Positions 43,897 to 51,761 of a stretch of 64,000 bases of DNA are shown here, one piece after another (position 1 is the stretch's first letter; each line of letters starts with the position of its first letter). Location: contig NZ_BDDE01000021.1 in assembly GCF_008327685.1 (NCBI RefSeq), positions 181,629 through 245,628 on the forward strand, given 5' to 3'. The notes under the pieces are model-generated. The model ran no database searches. It was not told the origin of the DNA and saw nothing but the letters and a program-made list of their open reading frames with translations. The stretch comes from Actinomadura sp. K4S16 (GTDB lineage Bacteria > Actinomycetota > Actinomycetes > Streptosporangiales > Streptosporangiaceae). The translations under genes were made by a program, and so were the position numbers.

Positions 43897-44873
43897 ACGA
43901 ACTCCTTCCGGCGCGCGACGACCGCGCGGGCGGCCATGTTCACGAGCAGGGTGATCACGAACAGCACCAGACCGGAGGCGATGAGCGCCCCGCGGCCGGT
44001 GACGGACGCCTCGGCGAAGCTGTTGGCGATGTTGGACGCGAACGTGGCGCCGCCGTTCTCCAGGATGTGCCAGTTGATCCCGGGGACGAAGGTCAGCACC
44101 ATCGCGACCGCGATCGTCTCGCCCATGGCGCGGCCGAGGCCGAGCATGGCGCCGCCGATCATGCCGGAGCGGCCGTAGGGCAGCACCGCCATCCGGATCG
44201 TCTCCCAGCGGGTGGCGCCGAGCGCGAGCGCGGCCTCCACGTTGGCCCGCGGCACCTGCAGGAACACCTCGCGGGAGATCGACGAGATGATCGGCAGGAT
44301 CATGATCGCGAGCACCACGGAGGCGGTGAAGATCGAGCTCTTGCCCGGGGAGTCGCCGCCGAACAGCGGGATCCAGCCGAGCGCCCCGTTCAGGAACTTG
44401 CTGATCCCCTCCATGTGCTGCGACAGGAACGCCAGGCCCCAGAGCCCGTAGACGATGCTGGGCACCGCCGCGAGCAGGTCCACGACGTACCCGAGCCCGG
44501 AGGCGAGCCGCCGCGGCGAGTAGAAGGAGATGAAAAGCGCGATGCCCACCGCGACCGGGGTCGCGATGAGCATGGCCAGCAGCGACGAGACGACCGTCCC
44601 GAACGCGAGCTGCGCGATGCCGAACCTCGGCGGGGCCGCGTTCGGGTTCCACTCCTCGGCGGTGAGGAAGTTCGCCTTGTTGTCCTGCAGGGCCGGGATG
44701 GCCTTCCACACGAGGAAGACCGCGATCGCGGCCATGATCAGCAGCACGGTGATGCCGGAGCCGCGGGCCGCCGAGACGAAGATCTTGTCTCCGGCCCGTC
44801 CGGTGCTCATCCGCATCCCGGCCGCACGGCGGTCGACGCCGGCGGCCGCCCGGACACCGGTCTCGCTCGTCAC
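43893..44873 (-). CDS. pstC: Phosphate ABC transporter permease PstC
   Basis: A 326-residue permease with six membrane helices and the EAA-type loop (EAALALGATRWETIRMAVLP, then YGRSG). PstC-specific stretches include AAVPSIVYGLWG and GRAMGETIAVAMV. The GTG start at 44873 is set by AAGGAGGACG nine bases upstream; longer frames reaching into pstS are rejected. Confidence 0.93.
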   Translation of the reverse strand: MTSETGVRAAAGVDRRAAGMRMSTGRAGDKIFVSAARGSGITVLLIMAAIAVFLVWKAIPALQDNKANFLTAEEWNPNAAPPRFGIAQLAFGTVVSSLLAMLIATPVAVGIALFISFYSPRRLASGLGYVVDLLAAVPSIVYGLWGLAFLSQHMEGISKFLNGALGWIPLFGGDSPGKSSIFTASVVLAIMILPIISSISREVFLQVPRANVEAALALGATRWETIRMAVLPYGRSGMIGGAMLGLGRAMGETIAVAMVLTFVPGINWHILENGGATFASNIANSFAEASVTGRGALIASGLVLFVITLLVNMAARAVVARRKEFV

Positions 44874-44913
44874 GGGACGTCCTCCTTCGATCATGTCGGC
44901 GGAACCCGCGGCG

Positions 44914-44944
44914 GCCCCGCCGCCGAGGTCGTCGGCGGCGGGGC
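44914..44944 (-). terminator. Hairpin between pstS and pstC
   Basis: A perfect 13-base-pair stem (44914-44926 with 44932-44944) with a five-base loop, inside the operon. It would attenuate read-through or protect the pstS message, giving more binding protein than permease. Confidence 0.65.
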
Positions 44945-44965
44945 TGCGGTTTCCGTCTTCTGCTG

Positions 44966-46069
44966 TCAGGACAGGGCCTTGACGGACGCCTGGACCTTGG
45001 TCAGCACGCTCTGCGGGAGCGGCGCGTAACCCTTGTCGGTCAGGATCTTCTGGCCGTCCGCGCTGGAGGTGTAGGTGAGGAAGGACTTGACGAACTTGGC
45101 CTGCTCGGCCGGCAGCCCCTTCTCGCACGCGATCTCGTAGGTGACCAGGACGATCGGGTAGGCGCCCGGCTCCTTGGTCGAGTAGTCGATCTTCAGCGCG
45201 ACGTCGTTGCCGGTGCCGACGACCTTCGCCCCGGCGACGGCCTTGGACGCGCTGTCCGGCGACAGCTCGGTGAACTCGCCCGCGCCGTTCTTGACGTGCG
45301 CGGTCTGCAGCTGGTTGTTCGTCGCGTAGGACATCTCCACGTAGGAGATCGAGCCCTCGGTGCTCTTCACCTGGCTGCTGACGCCGTCGGACTTCGGCGC
45401 GCCCTGGCCGGTGGAGTTCGGCCACTTCTTGGCCTTCTCCCACGTCCAGATCTTCGGCGCCGTGTTGTGCAGGTAGTCCGTGAAGTTGTCCGTGGTGCCG
45501 GACTCGTCCGAGCGGTAGACCGGCTTGATCGGCTCGGACGGCAGCTTGGCGCCGTCGTTCTCCTTGGCGATCGCCGGGTCGTTCCAGGTCTTGATCTTGC
45601 CGGAGAAGATGCTCGCGAGCGTCTCGGGCGAGACCTTGAGGCCGTCCACGCCCTTCACGTTGTAGACGACCGCGATCGGGCCGACGACCATCGGCAGGTT
45701 GAGCGCGTTGCTCCCCTGGCAGCGCTTCTGCGCGGCGGGGGCCTCCTCGGGCTTCAGCGCCGAGTCCGAGCCGGCGAACGACACCTGGCCGCTCGTGAAC
45801 GCCTGGATGCCGGCGCCCGAGCCGCTCGGGTTGTAGTTCAGGTTGGCGCCCGCGCACTTGGACGAGTAGAGCTTCGTCCACTCCTCCATCGCGTTCTTCT
45901 GCGCGCTGGAGCCGGCCGCGTTGACGCTGGCCTTGGCGCAGTCGATGTCGCCGGACGGCGCAGCGCTCGAACTCGCCGTCGTGTTGTTGTCGCTTCCGCA
46001 AGCGGAGAGGGCCAGCGCCCCCGCGACGACCACACCGCCCAGGGCAGCGAGTCGGGAACCGTTCTTCAC
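44966..46069 (-). CDS. pstS: Phosphate-binding lipoprotein PstS
   Basis: A 367-residue lipoprotein: signal sequence with lipobox LSAC (ALALSACGSDNN), then the PstS fold with GAGSSA-type phosphate loops (VNAAGSSAQKNAMEEW, SGSGAGIQAF, YRSDESGTTDNF). It captures phosphate outside the membrane for PstCAB. The GTG start at 46069 places the signal sequence correctly; the longer frame does not. First gene of the operon under a PHO box. Confidence 0.94.
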   Translation of the reverse strand: MKNGSRLAALGGVVVAGALALSACGSDNNTTASSSAAPSGDIDCAKASVNAAGSSAQKNAMEEWTKLYSSKCAGANLNYNPSGSGAGIQAFTSGQVSFAGSDSALKPEEAPAAQKRCQGSNALNLPMVVGPIAVVYNVKGVDGLKVSPETLASIFSGKIKTWNDPAIAKENDGAKLPSEPIKPVYRSDESGTTDNFTDYLHNTAPKIWTWEKAKKWPNSTGQGAPKSDGVSSQVKSTEGSISYVEMSYATNNQLQTAHVKNGAGEFTELSPDSASKAVAGAKVVGTGNDVALKIDYSTKEPGAYPIVLVTYEIACEKGLPAEQAKFVKSFLTYTSSADGQKILTDKGYAPLPQSVLTKVQASVKALS

Positions 46070-46412
46070 CGGAGGGTCTCCTTGAGTTTCGTCGGGCGGG
46101 TCCCCCGAGCCGCCCCGGCCCACGTCGACCGGACGACGGGTTCGCCGTCGAAAACGACGCTAAGCAGGCGAGGTGACCAGCCGCCCCGATCCAGGTGAAC
46201 GGCGAATGAACGCGGACGAGCAGAGTTGCGAAGAATATCCCGATATGTCGTGGACACCGGGTTAACAGTGCAGCTCAGAAGCCCAAAATCCCGGTCGAGG
46301 CCGCCCCAAGGAGGGTTGGCCCGCCGGGATGCGGGTAACCGCGGGTTTTCCCAGGTCGCAGGCGCTTCACGGGTCGGGTGCCGCGCGGTCGGGTGCTGCG
46401 CGACTCGGGGAG
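46070..46412. other. Gap between pstS and mshD with the pst control region
   Basis: The left half carries the pstS leader, a -10-like TAGCGT on the minus strand (46157-46162) and the PHO box at 46191-46211. The right half, up to the mshD stop at 46413, shows no gene, dyad or ribosome site that I can support. Confidence 0.6.
46191..46211 (-). promoter_or_regulatory. PHO box upstream of pstS
   Basis: On the minus strand GTTCATTCGCC is followed directly by GTTCACCTGG, two 11-base direct repeats matching the actinomycete PhoP site. Location about 120 bases before the pstS start and 29 bases upstream of the -10-like TAGCGT fits activation under phosphate limitation. Confidence 0.8.
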
Positions 46413-47288
46413 CTACGCGGTGGTGGCGTACATGACGTCCACGGCGTGGCGGGTGAAGCCCAGCGACTCGTAGAGGCGGACGGCCGCGACGTTCGACTCG
46501 TCCACGTACAGCATGATCTGGTCCATGCCGATGTCGCGCAGGTGGTGCAGGCCCCGCAGGGTGAGCGTGCGGCCGAGCCCGAGGCCCTGCGCGTCCGGGT
46601 CGACGCCCACGACGTAGACCTCGCCGATCCCGCCCGGGTGCACCTTCGTCCAGTGGAACCCGGCGAGCCGCCCGTCCCGCTCGGCGAGGAAGAACCCGGC
46701 CGGGTCGAACCAGTCCTCGGCCTCGCGCTCGCGGACGTCGGCCATCGTCCAGGCGCCCTGCTCCGGATGGTCGGCGAACGCCCGGGCGTTCACCTCCAGC
46801 CACGCGCCCTCGTCCCGGCCCGGTTCGAAGGTCCGGATCGTCACGCCCTCGGCGGCGCGCGCCTCCGGCAGCGGATCGGCGGCCGGGCGCCGCATCTGGA
46901 ACAGCGCGCGGGCCCGCTCCATCCGCTCGGCGGACGCGAGCGCGGCGGCGGCCGGAAGATCACCGTGCGCCCACACCCGCAGCGGCCCGCCGGCCTCGTC
47001 CCGCAGGGCGCGCAGCAGCGCCCGCCCGTGCCCCCGGCGCCGGTGCTCGGGATGGACGACCAGCTCCCCCGCGGCGGGCTCCTCCCCGGAGGCCGGATCG
47101 AAATGGGCGTAGGCCACGACCGCGCCCCGGTCGGACACCGCGAGCCCGGACCGGCCGCCCCGCAGGGCCAGCAGAGCGTGCTCCGACAACGGCCCCACAC
47201 CGTCGGCCTCGGTCGCGGCCAGCGCCAGCGCCAGCACCTCGGCGACCTCTCCGTCCCCCAGCGTCCCGCGCGCCCGCACCTCACTCAC
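46413..47288 (-). CDS. mshD: Mycothiol synthase MshD
   Basis: A 291-residue protein of two GNAT domains that acetylates the cysteine of the mycothiol precursor, the last step of mycothiol synthesis. Domain 1 has the acetyl-CoA loop HPEHRRRGHGRALL; domain 2 has VDPDAQGLGLGRTLTLRGL and a closing YVDESNVAAVRLYESLGFT. The GTG at 47288 begins VSEVRARG; a longer frame to 47354 is possible. It is the best marker that this is an actinomycete. Confidence 0.92.
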   Translation of the reverse strand: MSEVRARGTLGDGEVAEVLALALAATEADGVGPLSEHALLALRGGRSGLAVSDRGAVVAYAHFDPASGEEPAAGELVVHPEHRRRGHGRALLRALRDEAGGPLRVWAHGDLPAAAALASAERMERARALFQMRRPAADPLPEARAAEGVTIRTFEPGRDEGAWLEVNARAFADHPEQGAWTMADVREREAEDWFDPAGFFLAERDGRLAGFHWTKVHPGGIGEVYVVGVDPDAQGLGLGRTLTLRGLHHLRDIGMDQIMLYVDESNVAAVRLYESLGFTRHAVDVMYATTA

Positions 47289-47431
47289 GGTCCACAGCCT
47301 ATGCCGACGGCCGCCGACGTAACGCACACGCCAAGCGAACCCCCCAGAGAGCATGTCCCCTGGTCAATTCGTCATAGAAACGTCATCAGGCCGCCGGGTA
47401 CTGGATGCCGAGCGAATCTACCGTCCTCAGA

Positions 47432-49111
47432 ATGATTCGACGACGCACCTTCCTGGCCTGCGCCGCGGCGGGGCTGACGGTCGTGGGCGTGGCCGCGCAA
47501 CCCGCCGCCGCGCGCCCCGCGCCGACCGCGTCCGTGCGGCTTCTCGCCCTGAACGACTTCCACGGCAACCTCGAACCCCCCTCCGGAAGCTCGGGCACGG
47601 CCATCGACGAGAACGGCAACGCCGTCCCCGCCGGCGGCGCCGCCTACATCGCGGCCCACCTCAAGCAGCTGCGCAACCGCGACACCCTCACCGTCGCGCA
47701 GGGCGACCTGATCGGCGCCTCGCCGCTGATCTCGGCCGCCTACCACGACGAGCCGTCCGTGCAGTTCCTCGGCGACGCCGGCGTCACGGCGTCCGCGGTC
47801 GGCAACCACGAGTTCGACGAGGGCTACCAGGAGCTGCTCCGCATTCAGAACGGCGGCTGCCACCCGGTCGACGGCTGCTCCCCCGCGGGCACCTGGAGCG
47901 GCGCGAAGTTCGACTACCTCGGTGCGAACGTCCTGCTGAAGAAGAACGACCGGCCCGCCATCAGGCCGTGGACGATCCGCCGCGTCAACGGCGTCCGGAT
48001 CGGCATCATCGGCGTCGTCACCAAGACCACCCCGAGCATCGTCACGGCCGAGGGCATCAAGGACCTCAAGTTCCAGGACGAGGTCGAGGCGGCGAACCGC
48101 GCCGCGCGCGAGCTGAAGCGCCGGCACGTCCGCGCCATGGTCCTGCTCGTGCACGAGGGCGACCAGGTCAAGTCCGGCTCGCGGCCGGACGAGTGCGGCG
48201 TCGTGCCGGGCGCCGGGACGCGCATCGCCCAGCAGGCCGACCCCGAGATCGACATGGTGCTGACCGGTCACACCCACCAGCAGTACGTCTGCTCGGTCAA
48301 GGACCCCGCGGGCAACCCGCGGCTGTTCTCCTCCGGCTCGTCCTTCGGCCGCGTCATCACCGAGGTGAACCTCAAGGTGGACCGGCGCACCGGCGACATC
48401 GTCCGGTCCTCGGTCACGGGCGACAACCACGTCGTGACGCGGGACGTCCCGCCGGACCCGGCGACCCAGCGGTTCGTGCAGACCTGGAAGGACCGGGTCT
48501 CCGTGATCGCCGACAAGCCCATCGGCAAGATCACCGCCGATCTGACCCGGGCCCCCTCCGCCGCGGGCGAGACCGCGCTCGGCGACGTCATCGCGGACGG
48601 CCAGCTCGCCGGGACCAAGGACCTCGGCGCCCAGGTCGCGCTGATGAACCCGGGCGGCGTCCGCACCGACCTCGTCTACAAGGCGAGCGGCTCTGAGGGC
48701 GACGGCGTCGTCACCTACGGCGAGGCGTTCGCCGTGCAGCCGTTCAGCAACGTGATGGGCGTGACGTCGCTGACCGGCGCGCAGCTCGACGCCCTGCTGG
48801 AGCAGCAGTGGACGCCGGCGGGCGAGAAGATCCTCCAGCCGTCGGCGAACCTGCACTTCACCATCGACCGCACCAGGCCGGTCGGCGACCGCGTCTCGGC
48901 GATCACCATCGGCGGGACCCCGGTCGACCCGGCCGCCGTCTACAAGGTCGCGGCGAACAACTTCCTCCTCGGCGGCGGTGACGGCTTCAGCGTCTTCACC
49001 GAGGGCAAGGACCAGGTCCTCGGCGCCATCGACCTGGACACGTTCGTCGCCTACTTCGCCGCGCAGGGCACGATCTCCCCGCCCGCGCTGGACCGCATCT
49101 CCGGCAAGTGA
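47432..49111 (+). CDS. Secreted metallophosphatase/5'-nucleotidase
   Basis: A 559-residue Tat-exported enzyme (RRRTFLACAAAG signal) releasing phosphate from nucleotides outside the cell. The N-terminal metallophosphatase domain shows LNDFHGN, QGDLIGASP, GNHEFDEG, HEGDQ and GHTHQQY metal motifs; the C-terminal substrate domain shows MNPGGVRTDL and NNFLLGGGDGFSVF. It scavenges phosphate and complements the neighbouring pst system. The start at 47432 puts the Tat motif at the N terminus. GTCAT-type repeats 11 bases apart at 47371-47386 are a weak PHO-box candidate. Confidence 0.9.
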   Translation: MIRRRTFLACAAAGLTVVGVAAQPAAARPAPTASVRLLALNDFHGNLEPPSGSSGTAIDENGNAVPAGGAAYIAAHLKQLRNRDTLTVAQGDLIGASPLISAAYHDEPSVQFLGDAGVTASAVGNHEFDEGYQELLRIQNGGCHPVDGCSPAGTWSGAKFDYLGANVLLKKNDRPAIRPWTIRRVNGVRIGIIGVVTKTTPSIVTAEGIKDLKFQDEVEAANRAARELKRRHVRAMVLLVHEGDQVKSGSRPDECGVVPGAGTRIAQQADPEIDMVLTGHTHQQYVCSVKDPAGNPRLFSSGSSFGRVITEVNLKVDRRTGDIVRSSVTGDNHVVTRDVPPDPATQRFVQTWKDRVSVIADKPIGKITADLTRAPSAAGETALGDVIADGQLAGTKDLGAQVALMNPGGVRTDLVYKASGSEGDGVVTYGEAFAVQPFSNVMGVTSLTGAQLDALLEQQWTPAGEKILQPSANLHFTIDRTRPVGDRVSAITIGGTPVDPAAVYKVAANNFLLGGGDGFSVFTEGKDQVLGAIDLDTFVAYFAAQGTISPPALDRISGK

Positions 49112-49138
49112 TGATCTCCGGTAGGTGATCGATCACAG

Positions 49139-49185
49139 GTGTGGCCCGTGTCCGGGCGCCTCAGGCGCCGGGGCACGGGCCACAC
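49139..49185. terminator. Hairpin between 5'-nucleotidase and PiT genes
   Basis: GTGTGGCCCGTG (49139-49150) pairs with CACGGGCCACAC (49174-49185), and GGCGCC repeats inside add a second stem. It lies between convergent genes and can serve both. Confidence 0.8.
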
Positions 49186-49227
49186 GCATGTCCGCTCGGC
49201 ATTTCGCTCGGGGGCGGGCCCCGGATG

Positions 49228-50388
49228 TCACGCGCCGAAGAAGTGGACGACGTAGTAGACGATCGCCGCGACCGCCCCGGCGGCGGGCATCGTGAGCACC
49301 CAGGCGATCAGGATGTTGCCCGCGACGCCCCAGCGGACCGCGGAGAGCCGCTTGGTGGCGCCCGACCCCATGATCGCCGAAGTGATCGTGTGGGTGGTGG
49401 AGATTGGAGCGTGCCAGATGAACGCGGTCGCGTAGAGCACGAGGGAGGCGGTCGCCTCCGCGGCGAAGCCCTTCGGCGGATCGACCTCGATCACCTTGCG
49501 GCCCAGCGTGCGCATGATGCGCCAGCCGCCCGCGTAGGTTCCGGCCGACAGCGCGCCCGCACAGGCGATGATGACCCACCAGGGGACGGTCTTGCCGTCC
49601 GAGTGCCCGGTCGTGACCAGCGCGAGGACGATGATGCCCATCGTCTTCTGCGCGTCCTGCAGCCCGTGGCCGAGCGCGAGGGACGCGGCCGACATGGTCT
49701 GCGCGATGCGGAAGCGGCGGCCGACCCGGCTCGGGTTGGACCGCCGGAAGATCCACAGGATCGCGACCATGGCCAGGTAGGCGAGGCAGAACCCGACCAC
49801 CGGGGACAGCACCATCGGCACCGCGACCTTGTCGACCACACTGGTCCAGTTGACGTCCGACAGCGAGGCCAGCCCGGCCCCCACCACCCCGCCGATCAGC
49901 GCGTGCGAGGACGACGACGGCAGCCCGAAGTACCAGGTGATCAGGTTCCAGGTGATCGCGCCGAGCACGCCGGCCGCGACGACGGTGAGGCCGTGCAGGC
50001 CGGTCGGCGGCGTGATGACCTCGCTGACCGTCTTGGCGACGCCGACGCCGAGCAGAGCGCCGATCATGTTCATCGCGGCGGCCATGCCGAGCGCCACCCG
50101 CGGGGTGAGCGCCCGGGTCGAGACCGCCGTGGCGATCGCGTTGGCCGCGTCGTGGAACCCGTTGGTGTAGTCGAACACCAGGGCCACCACGACGACGAGG
50201 GCCAGCACCGCCAGCTGGGCGTCCGAGCGCAGGCCGAACACGCCCGCGATCATGACGACCAGCACGCCCGCCAGCAGCAGCAGCCAGGCGCGTCCGGACA
50301 CCCGGCGGGTCGCCTGCTCGCCCAGGGTCTCGGCGCCGGCCGGGGACTCGCGGGTGAGGGTGGCGCCGGGGTCCTCGGCAGCGCTCAT
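49228..50388 (-). CDS. pit: Low-affinity phosphate transporter, PiT family
   Basis: A 386-residue membrane protein with about ten helices and the two PiT signatures: GFHDAANAIATAVSTRALTP in the first half and GHGLQDAQKTMG plus PISTTHTITSAIMG in the second. GLPSSSSHALIGG is also typical. It imports phosphate with cations when phosphate is plentiful. It starts in a 4-base overlap with its PhoU-like partner. Confidence 0.93.
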   Translation of the reverse strand: MSAAEDPGATLTRESPAGAETLGEQATRRVSGRAWLLLLAGVLVVMIAGVFGLRSDAQLAVLALVVVVALVFDYTNGFHDAANAIATAVSTRALTPRVALGMAAAMNMIGALLGVGVAKTVSEVITPPTGLHGLTVVAAGVLGAITWNLITWYFGLPSSSSHALIGGVVGAGLASLSDVNWTSVVDKVAVPMVLSPVVGFCLAYLAMVAILWIFRRSNPSRVGRRFRIAQTMSAASLALGHGLQDAQKTMGIIVLALVTTGHSDGKTVPWWVIIACAGALSAGTYAGGWRIMRTLGRKVIEVDPPKGFAAEATASLVLYATAFIWHAPISTTHTITSAIMGSGATKRLSAVRWGVAGNILIAWVLTMPAAGAVAAIVYYVVHFFGA

Positions 50389-51002
50389 GATTCCTTGACC
50401 GCTATGGTCTCGACCGTGTTCGCCACGTGCTCGAACGCGTCCGCGGCGTCCTCGAGGCGGTCGATGATCTGCTTCAGCTTCAGCACGGTCAGGGTGTCGT
50501 ACTCGCCGCTGAACAGCTGGGCCAGCAGCTTGCGGTAGACCTGGTCGCCCTGGTTCTCGAGCCGGTTGATCTCGATCCAGTACTCGTTGAGCTCCTTCAT
50601 CGAGCGCAGCCGGGGCATGGCCTCGGCGGTCAGCTCGGCGGCGCGCTCCAGGACCTCGACCATGTGGACGACGCCCTTCGGGAACTCGTCGATCTTGTAG
50701 AGCACGACGAGGTCCGCGGCCTCCTCCATCTCGTCCATGACGTCGTCGATCGTGGAGGCCAGCCGGTAGATGTCCTCGCGGTCGAACGGAGTGATGAACG
50801 TTTCGTTCAACCGACGCATGATCGCGTGGGTGTTTTCGTCGCCCGCATGCTCGCAGGCGCGCATCTTCTCCGCGATCGCCGCGCGGTCGGCGCCGTCGCT
50901 GATGAGTTCCACGAGCAACCTGGCGCCGGTGACCAGGTTGTTCGCCGAGTCGGCGAACATGTCGTAGAAGCTGTCCTCACGCGGCGTGAGACGCAAGCGC
51001 AC
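50385..51002 (-). CDS. PhoU-like DUF47 regulator of the PiT transporter
   Basis: A 205-residue all-helical protein of the DUF47/PhoU-like family (LRLTPREDSFYDMFADSANN, AGDENTHAIMRRLNETFITP, DREDIYRLASTIDDVMD). Metal-binding acidic patches are present. These proteins pair with PiT transporters and adjust phosphate uptake. The GTG at 51002 has CAGGAG upstream. Confidence 0.9.
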   Translation of the reverse strand: MRLRLTPREDSFYDMFADSANNLVTGARLLVELISDGADRAAIAEKMRACEHAGDENTHAIMRRLNETFITPFDREDIYRLASTIDDVMDEMEEAADLVVLYKIDEFPKGVVHMVEVLERAAELTAEAMPRLRSMKELNEYWIEINRLENQGDQVYRKLLAQLFSGEYDTLTVLKLKQIIDRLEDAADAFEHVANTVETIAVKES

Positions 51003-51323
51003 GTCGTTCTCCTGAAGTGCCGGAACAGTCCGCAGAGGATCGTAGGCGCAACCAGCCGTAAAAAGAACCTTTGCCCCGGCTTCGGCTGCTGTCCGCCATC
51101 CTCTCACCTACAAGGTTGCCCTAGATCAGGAGGTACATACCCCGCGAGAAGTCCCCAATCTGGGGGAACGCCCGTCAGAACGGGGCTTGCGGGACGGCCG
51201 TGCGCCCCGACAGGGATGACCACGAGTGAGATTCGTTACAGTGCCGCGACCTGGGCGGCGAGCTTCGGCGGACTGAAAAGACGAACCGGGGACGCCCCAA
51301 ACGGCGTCCCCGGCAGCGGTGGT
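51003..51323. other. Intergenic region upstream of the DUF47-pit unit
   Basis: This 321-base gap holds a possible -10 TACGAT on the minus strand about 40 bases before the DUF47 start, and at 51286-51313 the terminator of the small gene beyond. No PHO box was found. Short frames here are not supported. Confidence 0.55.
51286..51313 (-). terminator. Terminator of the small-protein gene
   Basis: A perfect 11-base-pair stem (51286-51296 with 51303-51313) around CCAAAC, ten bases beyond the stop at 51324. Confidence 0.75.
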
Positions 51324-51515
51324 TCAATCCCGTGGCGTCAGCTCACGACGACCGGCCTCGCCGGACCGCACTCCGAGCACCATGTCGATCTCCGCGATGG
51401 TCAGCGGCCGCTCCGCCGCGGCCACCGCGCTCAGCATCTCGGCATAGAGTTCGATCTCGTCCAGCGCAACGCGGTCGTGGACGCGCAAATCGAGGTTCTG
51501 GCGCACCGCGTCCAC
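51324..51515 (-). CDS. Small acidic-helix protein, unknown
   Basis: A 63-residue protein (VDAVRQNLDLRVHDRVALDE, then IELYAEMLSAVAAAERPLT and IDMVLGV). The helical pattern and closing terminator favour a real gene; short proteins with this pattern occur widely in actinomycetes, in my recollection. The GTG start follows CGGAG closely. Function unknown. Confidence 0.6.
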   Translation of the reverse strand: MDAVRQNLDLRVHDRVALDEIELYAEMLSAVAAAERPLTIAEIDMVLGVRSGEAGRRELTPRD

Positions 51516-51761
51516 CTCCGTTCGTTCCCCACACCCGTCGTCGAGGCTACGCGCCTCGCCCCGGCGGGCACATGACCCAAGAGGGCCATTCGAGGGCCAC
51601 TCCGACCCTGTCCGTCCGGGGGAGATCCCCCGCCGGGGGGTAGGCGCCGCCAGACGGCCGCGGCCCACCGATCCCGGGAGCCGCACCCCGGACTGCCTAG
51701 CCTTCCCAGGTGGCGCCCGTCTGATGCGCGCGGCCCGTGCCGCATGGCACGGACGGGCCGG

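Noticed and set aside
47371..47386. PHO box before the 5'-nucleotidase gene
   Set aside because: GTCAT repeats have the right 11-base spacing, but they match the GTTCACC consensus poorly, so it is not listed as a separate feature.
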